Shown piece after piece: positions 57,885 to 64,000 of a stretch of DNA of 64,000 bases. Positions within the stretch are counted from its first letter, which is position 1. Every line of letters starts with the position of its first letter. Under the pieces are notes generated by a model that was not told the origin of the DNA, ran no database searches, and saw nothing but the letters and a program-made list of their open reading frames with translations. The position numbers and the translations under genes are program-made. Source of the stretch: Ryuthela nishihirai (lineage: Eukaryota; Arthropoda; Arachnida; Araneae; Heptathelidae); assembly GCA_038380435.1 (NCBI GenBank), contig JAWZYU010000011.1, positions 85,908,501 to 85,972,500 of the forward strand, in the 5' to 3' direction.

Positions 57885-58185
57885 TCTGAGTGACACTTGT
57901 GCACAGAAAAAACAACTAATGGTCAGGTTGAAGGGCTGAGAAGGATGAGGGAATGGGACCCACGGGGCAGCTTTTAGATTGAAGCCTTTTGCCAAGGCCA
58001 TCCAGCATGCTCTTTAAATGTGCATGGGATATGGAGTCTATGGATTCCATTGTCTGATGCTTTTCAGAGTGTGTCCTTTCTCACCGAGATCAAGGCGAGG
58101 GTTACCTCTGCTGAACACCAATGTTAGCAGACCAACCTGGCACGCTACTCATTCAACCAAATCTCCACTCCTCTCAGGTGGGATT
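57885..58185 (-). mobile_element. SINE A copy, strongly diverged
   Basis: GGGACCCACGGGGCAGCTTTT, CCAAGGCCATCCAGCATGCTC, TTTAAATGTGCATGGGATATG and ACCAACCTGGCACGCTACTCA follow SINE A order. The head is present but degraded. Confidence 0.65.
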
Positions 58186-58456
58186 TGGAGATCAAGAGGT
58201 TAATAGCAGCAACAATGGTCTGCCTTCTTACACTCGGGGGAAAGAAACTAAGGTAAATGAAAACTCATTTTAAAATCTTCCAGAAGGGTTTATTTCAATT
58301 GCTAGAAAGCGCTAAATGTAGAAAACGCAAGAGTTTCAATGAATACCGTAAAATACTTTTCTATGGGAAACAGCGATTTTGACAGTTTTAAAAATTCACA
58401 AGATTCTCTTGGGTACTCAGCTGTGTTGACTGTTTAAAAAAAGTTGCTTTTCTTTC

Positions 58457-59140
58457 TGTAGCTACAGGAGGCCACGCCCTGCCTGCATTCCACAAGAATT
58501 AGCTGTCGTCTGATTGTACAAGCAGAGCTTGACAGGCCTGATAGCGAGGGCAGGAATATATATATATATAAGACAAGACCCACTAGTTCCGCCAGAAGGT
58601 ACTACCAGTATAGGGAAACGCCATTTTTGCCACTAAGGTCGGGGGAAAGACTACCATATAGATACAGCTCATCCCCGACTACCTAATGGTAGAAGGAACA
58701 AAGGGAAACCGTCTATGAACAAAGAAAAAGTGAAGTTGAGTCTGCTGAGTCAGCGTTGGTGATCCTATGTACGGGCGCCAGGTACGATTTGTAAAAGGTA
58801 GGAAAATAGCGAGAAACCCCCGCGGAGAATAGTAATCTCTGGCGGGATAATTTGTTGTGTATCTTACAAAGGATAATAAAGCGTTTTCGAGTCTGATTAA
58901 ACCAAGGTACAGTCGCTCAAAAAAGTATCCGAACACTATGGTTGATTGCAGAATTCAGAAAAAATATCTGGCAACGATTTTTTTTAAATTAGTGATCTGG
59001 TAACCTTCGTGTCACGTGACACGGAGGTTGTCAGATCACTAATTTCTAAAAAAATCGTTGCCAGATATTTTTTCTGAATTCTTTAATCAACCATAGTGTT
59101 CGGATACTTTTTTGAGCGACTATACCAGAAAGGAGTAACA
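58457..59140 (+). mobile_element. Possible solo LTR with MITE inserted
   Basis: The sequence starts TGTAGCTACAGG and ends GTAACA. It has a TATA-like ATATATATATAAGAC run near 58556-58573 and an AATAAA signal at 58875-58880. Without the 217 bp MITE it would be about 467 bp, a usual LTR size. No target duplication or internal retroviral-like coding sequence is seen, so the call is tentative. Confidence 0.35.
58908..59124. mobile_element. 217 bp palindromic MITE
   Basis: Almost the whole element folds on itself around GTCACGTGAC (59011-59020). The arms start TACAGTCGCTC and end with GAGCGACTATA, and inside each arm AAAAAAGTATCCGAACACTA and ATCTGGCAACGATTTTTTT find their complements. TA at both ends suggests a Tc1/mariner-mobilised foldback element. 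It has no coding capacity. Confidence 0.9.
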
Positions 59141-59448
59141 TTTAATCAAATTCGTCTAAAACGTGTATATGCCGCCCCACGTCCGGGTACTGCATAGCAC
59201 TCGGCAGTTGAATTTACGACAAATTTATGTAATACAAAGCTATTGACCACTTTGGTTCGAATTTCATGGAGCAAGAGCAACTAGCTATTTTGCGTCAATA
59301 ACTGAGTAATAACATTAAAGACTTAATATTTGCTTGTTATCAGAAAAAACTACCGAATTTCCTCCAATTAACTTTAATAAGCAGCGCACCCCTATTTTGA
59401 ATAAACAAATATATTAAGTATTAATTTTAAATACGAGAGTATACACCA
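59125..59448. other. No gene recognised
   Basis: The sequence between the MITE and the next Tc1 has nothing recognised beyond the possible LTR end. Confidence 0.5.
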
Positions 59449-60310
59449 AAGGGCCAAACTATGACCAGCACGTCTTTATGCAAATCGAAGTAACTATAGG
59501 TAAACGACGGCGCGTGCGGAGGTATGAAACTATAAATAACACCCAATACCGAGCTCTGTTAAAGAGTTTTATTCTTGTTCAACAGATGGTCAAGGCAGCG
59601 GACTTCAGCGAGTTTGACCTTTGTCAAATTATAATTGCCAGACGACTGGGTCAGAGTATTTCCAAGACGGCAAGGCTTGAGTGCTCATGGTCTGCCGTTG
59701 TTACTACCTTAAGAATGTAGTTCAAGGAGGGAAAAACCACGAACCGCCGGCAAGGTGAAGACTGACCACGGTTCATCGATGCAAAGGCATCCCCCGTATG
59801 CTACGAGTCATCAGAAAAATTAGTCAGTAATTTGAATGCTGGTGACGGGAGTAATGTGACAGCACACAGTACATCGAACCCTGCTGAAAATGGAGCTGCA
59901 TAGCCACAGGCCATTCCGAGAGCACATACTAACCTCGGTTCACATTCAAAAGCACCTGCAATGGGCATGTGAGCATCAAAACTGGACCTTGAATGATTGG
60001 AAGAAGGTCGTCTGGTCCGATGAATCTCGTTTCCTGTTATACCATGTGGATGGCCGAGTACGTGTGCGTCGTTTACCTGGGGAAGTGTTGGCACCAGGAT
60101 ACACCACGGGACGAAAACAAGCGGGTGGAGGAAGTGCAATGCTCTGGGCAATGTTCTGCTGATAAATCCTGGGTCCAGTCATTCATGTGCTACCTAAACA
60201 TCATTGCAGACCAGGTACATCCTTTCATCACCACAGTATACCCCCCTCTTCTATTGCCTTCTTTCAGCAGGATAATTCACCATGCCACTTTCAGCGTGCT
60301 GATGCTGTCA
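59449..60310 (+). mobile_element. Tc1-family element, 3'-truncated sister of the 13 kb copy
   Basis: It starts TACACCAAAGGGCCAAACTATGACC in the terminal repeat and continues ATGCAAATCGAAGTAACT, matching the left end of the 13 kb element. The transposase reads SEFDLCQIIIARRLGQSISK (about 59615), VVWSDESRFLLYHVDGRVRV (first Asp, about 60015) and RRLPGEVLAPGYTTGRKQ. It ends after FQQDNSPCHF near 60300. The Glu-containing third and right terminal repeat are missing, and several frameshifts are present. Confidence 0.82.
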
Positions 60311-62984
60311 AGATGGCGTCTGAAATGAGAAGTGTTGCCAAATATGTCGCGATTAAGAAGAACCCCAGGATTTTTTTATTTCTTAAAGAAAAACTGCACC
60401 AAGTATTCGTAAGAATGCTGTATACTTTCTACGAAGAAAAAAGCTCATTATCGATTGTTCCAAAAGAAAGCTCAGCTGACTACTCAATGTCATTTTTCAG
60501 CACGAGATAAACTATGGTCGTTGTTCTATGGGTCCATGTTCATAACGGTCCATGTTCATATGTGGCTATGCAGCTCCATATTCGTTTAATTTATAATTTA
60601 AGGAAACATTTTCCACTTCTGACTATTTGCAACGATTTCCGGAGTAGAAAGATTATAGAAGTGGATTAATGCATCACCATCTATATGTATGCTTAAGTGC
60701 AATTGAAAGGTTCCCAAACTTTGAGCCCAACGCCAACTTTCACGATTTTTTTACTCCCTTCAGTTTTGTGCAGAAAAAAATTAGCATTATATGGCTATTA
60801 GCGCCGAACACACTTCAATCGGAGGCACAATAGCTGGCAGATAATTTCGTCGCGTTTTCTTCCTTTAGTCGCAATTTCATCAGGAGGAAGAGAGAAGCCA
60901 AATTGAAGCAAAGCTGTTTATTACCGACCTCCCCTTGGCGGAGGAGGTGGAGGATAAATTTTATGCGATTAACTCAACAATCGCTCTGGTCCCGCAAAAT
61001 ATTAAGATTTAATATTTCATTGCGAGATAAAATGTCATAATTTCAGTATACTGAAAGTGCATTAATATTCCAGTTGCAGACACTGCCAAGCCTTAACCTC
61101 TAATTTAGAGATGTGATAAAGCTTTCAGCAAGTGGGAGCTACTTTGTCGCTAATGCGACACGAGTTTTTCCTGGAGGTTTCTGTTGCCTATGTCAGTCAT
61201 TGCGTAACTACCAGAGAATTCTGCAGTTCTTTCTGAGGAGACTTATTGCACAGTGAAGCCGTAGCGATCCTTTGATTCCTTTGGAGAGTCGGCAGCTTGC
61301 GTCGGGGTCGACGCCTTGGAGAATCCGGCATCTCTTACGTCAGATCGGTGTTCTGATGACATGAAGTCTCTCCACTACTCCTGGCTACGTCATTAGTGTT
61401 GAAAGTGGCGCTAGTATCACCTGAACGGAGTTTGCAGCAATCGACTTTCATTCCTCATAATATCCCACTGGGTTGTCGAGGCTAAGATCAGCGAGATCAC
61501 ATGCCAGAGTCTGGCAGTCTTCCAATCCCAAGCTCCACATCCCTTTCTTTTGTCTGTCCAACCTCAGAGTCTCAAATCTAACCGACCATCTGATCTAACC
61601 TTCTGAACCCCGTTCCTGTGTCTCCCTTTTGCATTACAATAGCCAAGCTTTCTATGGACGTATCTGCGCATTTGCTGGCTCCATTTCCACCACCCCCCAT
61701 GTTCCCGGCTGGGTGGCATCGGCCAACTCATTTAATGTTCATCGAGGATTAGTGTACATTACAAACCGAGCTCACATTACACGTGCCCAGTGGTATTTCT
61801 ATACCCATACTAGGACATCGTCCGCTTGTGGTGTCAAGAGGAATTTATCAGTCGCATGGTGCTTCGAGTCTGGGGAATTTCAATGTGCTGGTGGTCTGAT
61901 TACTCTTAGTGCCAAACACTGAGAACTCCCTCGAACTGTTCACTATGTTTCGTATGTGTGCAGATGACCTGTCGTCTCCCCCCCCCCTTCTTTTGAAGAG
62001 ACTGAAGAATTTTATGGACATTGCACGTGGGAAGAATTTAGGTTTCGTTTAATTACCTTAGTCCGAGGGAATCCACAGTGTTCTTCCGTTTAACAAACCA
62101 AACGTTTCTGTTGGGAACCACTTTCCAATTCATTATCAATCTTTAAAGAAAATTTGATACTGCACCCGAAATTAAATTCGTATCACCATTTATTTATTGA
62201 AACATGAAAGTATACGTTGAATATAAATGTTAAGGTCCTAATTGTAGTCTAATGCTTATAGTGTTTTTAAGCTGGCTTTTTGGCCATGTTTGCTGCAAAC
62301 AACTATCCATAGAAGGAATAAAATCTGCTCCTTTGATTTTTTTTTGAAAGCAGATCCTTTAAAGCTGGCGATTTTGGAAACAGAAAGACTAACCTATTTC
62401 AATATTGATATTTGATTTGCAAATAGGAACAGAATATCTTAAAAATCATGGCCACTGTGAAACTTTTAAAAACGGCAAAATTTGCCCAATATATTTAAGC
62501 GCAGTTCAATTGGATGGTATGCTTTATAACCTTTTCTGCGATAAATTATAAAGTCAATGAAATAAATGCCCAATTAAATAATTAAAATGCCCGAATTAAA
62601 TTAAATAATTAAAATGCCCGAATTAAATTAAATTTTAAGCATTTTGAAAACTTTTACTGTATGTTTGTCACCATATAGCACATGCAAAATCGTCGAAATA
62701 CATGATCACAATCGTTACGACACGGACACTAGCACCACCTTAGTAGCAGGCCTTCTGCACCTACACCTTCTGGGACAGCAGTGACGAGGCACCACCCTAG
62801 CCACGGCACTAAAGTGTTTAATCTTTTGAAGTACTAGAAACTATTAAAGGATTAGAAAAATCATATCCTTGAGCAATTGTTAATTAAGCATTAATATTCT
62901 AATTTGTTGAAAAATGGCAAGCTAGTGGAAAAAGGTTGAACTTCCTCTGGTTTAGTGGATAGGTTAAGTAATTGGTTGTGTAAT
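60311..62984. other. No gene recognised; local GC-richer stretch
   Basis: 61230-61960 is visibly richer in G and C and in CpG than its surroundings. It contains a plus-strand frame (61629-61922, 97 codons) that I do not recognise. A 28 bp unit, ATTAAAATGCCCGAATTAAATTAAAT, is repeated in tandem at 62580-62633. Confidence 0.45.
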
Positions 62985-63165
62985 AAATACCCCCTCAAGC
63001 AGCTGCTTGCCACAGAGGTCTGACAGGAGCCTGTCAGTTTATATGCCAAAGTAGGTCTGAGAGGATGGCAGGACCTCAGCAGAAAAACGACACAAACAGC
63101 CATGCCTTACACCCGGGGCTCAAACCCAGGTCACCTTAGATCAGTAGCCAAGCGCCCGAGTAATG
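62985..63165 (-). mobile_element. SINE B copy
   Basis: From the left: CCCCTCAAGCAGCTGCTTGCC, GTCTGACAGGAGCCTGTCAG and TGGCAGGACCTCAGCAGAAAA. It then has a head-like CCTTACACCCGGGGCTCAAAC and GTAGCCAAGCGCCCGAG. Minus orientation, nearly full length. Confidence 0.8.
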
Positions 63166-63449
63166 ATTTATTTCGGTCCCAATAGCACTGTATTCGACAT
63201 AGCAAAACTTCCAAACCTCTTTCAACATAAAACACCAAAATAAGGTGTTTCATGAGAAATTCCGCAGAATTGGGGGAAAAATGGTCGACAGGCTTGCATA
63301 GAGAGGATGGCAAGGAGATTCAAAAATTAGAGTTAAAAACTTTCTTTGCAACATTTAAGATCCGAAAAATCCTGTAACAAGATCAAAATTTAACTGACTA
63401 CTCGCATACAGTTAGTGCTAATAAAGTATAATAAAGATAAATTCGCACT

Positions 63450-63600
63450 CCCTCAAGCAGCTGCTTGCAACAGATTTCACAGGATCCTGTCGGTTTATAC
63501 TGCCTCAGCAAAAAGAACATCCATTCGAGGACCTAGGGCTCGAACCAGGTGTCTGGATCCGTAGCCAAGCGAGCTAACCCCTCCCCCCCCCCCCCCCTGG
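63450..63600 (-). mobile_element. SINE B copy ending in a poly-C run
   Basis: CCCTCAAGCAGCTGCTTGCAA, CAGGATCCTGTCGGTTTATA and AGGGCTCGAACCAGGTGTCTG, then GTAGCCAAGCGAGCTAACCCC, correspond to SINE B in minus orientation. The head end runs into a C tract of about 16 bases. Confidence 0.7.
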
Positions 63601-63808
63601 ACAGCCTACACGAAGCAGCCCCGTTTGAGTCCAAACCACTATGCCACTCAAGGCAAAATCAAAGGCCAGTGAACTGATAATTTAATATCGCATCTAAGTG
63701 TAAAGCGATGTTATAGTAAGCGTAATGCTAACTTTTTAATGATTGGCTTTTAACTTCAAGCTCTTAGATTAGCATATCAGAAGTGTTTAAGAAGACCCCC
63801 CCCCCCCA
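63583..63808. repeat. Two poly-C tracts
   Basis: C runs near 63583-63598 and 63797-63808. Such runs are prone to length error in sequencing. Confidence 0.8.
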
Positions 63809-64000
63809 TCTCCTTATGCCCAACAGTAGAATATTTTACCGTCAGTTCCTGATAAATACTGGCACGGTTCAACGCACTTCATTGTGAGCAAATAGTTGAG
63901 CATGCATTCTGCCCGTGATGCTCTGACAGAGTCCAGCAAGGAGTGATTGAAGCTCGGAGCATCCTGCTCGACATTTGTGAATAGAACCGGAAGGGAGGGC

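Noticed and set aside
58550..58573. Gene promoter TATA box
   Set aside because: It is a simple AT run; without a linked gene it only weakly supports the LTR idea.

Overview
This is eukaryotic, AT-rich, intron-rich DNA. Coding sequence is sparse: eight short exons in 64 kb, all on the minus strand, with GT-AG introns of 2.5-20 kb. The rest is introns and broken transposons. The exon content (an LDL-receptor-family gene), the Tc1/mariner and DUF4817-like elements and the tRNA-derived SINEs point to an arthropod, perhaps an arachnid. The species assignment is inference only.

Host gene: exons at 52706-52907, 48468-48663, 45866-45985, 42834-43050, 40000-40185, 34546-34743, 29085-29293 and 9281-9406 (transcription right to left) splice in one open frame of about 484 codons with every codon phase matching. 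The protein segment is the last blades of one YWTD beta-propeller, an EGF module, a complete six-bladed propeller of about 270 residues, and a second EGF module. This resembles the EGF-precursor region of a large LDL-receptor relative (LRP2/megalin or arthropod vitellogenin-receptor type). Both ends of the gene lie outside the window, and I found no ligand-binding LDLa repeats, membrane segment or cytoplasmic tail here.

Mobile DNA by region: 0.15-1.1 kb, DUF4817-type transposase remnant; 4.2-7.8 kb, minus-strand RTE-like LINE with an internal tandem duplication; 9.9-11.6 kb, a second copy of that LINE split by a SINE and by another insert; 13.0-14.2 kb, Tc1 element with both terminal repeats; 14.2-23.0 kb, a minus-strand mariner interrupted by a roughly 7.8 kb I-like LINE (gag zinc knuckles, endonuclease, reverse transcriptase, RNase H, 2.7 kb 3' untranslated region) flanked by a 14-15 bp target duplication; 30.5 and 43.7-44.5 kb, scraps of a third LINE; 46.07-47.56 kb, Tc1 element with long terminal repeats; 49.1-50.0 kb, plus-strand RTE-like LINE fragment; 55.6-56.6 kb, Tc1 remnant; 58.46-59.14 kb, possible solo LTR containing a 217 bp palindromic MITE; 59.45-60.3 kb, truncated relative of the 13 kb Tc1. 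At least sixteen copies of one tRNA-derived SINE (here SINE A) and about six of another (SINE B) are scattered throughout.

The most interesting signals are the nested LINE-in-mariner insertion that defines the exact ends of the LINE, a recurrent hairpin (ten copies, six of them in a 79 bp tandem array) in that LINE's 3' region, a 39 bp SINE scrap with its own 17 bp target duplication, and the phase 1-1 module structure of the receptor exons. I see no CRISPR array, bacterial operon, rRNA gene or convincing functional tRNA.
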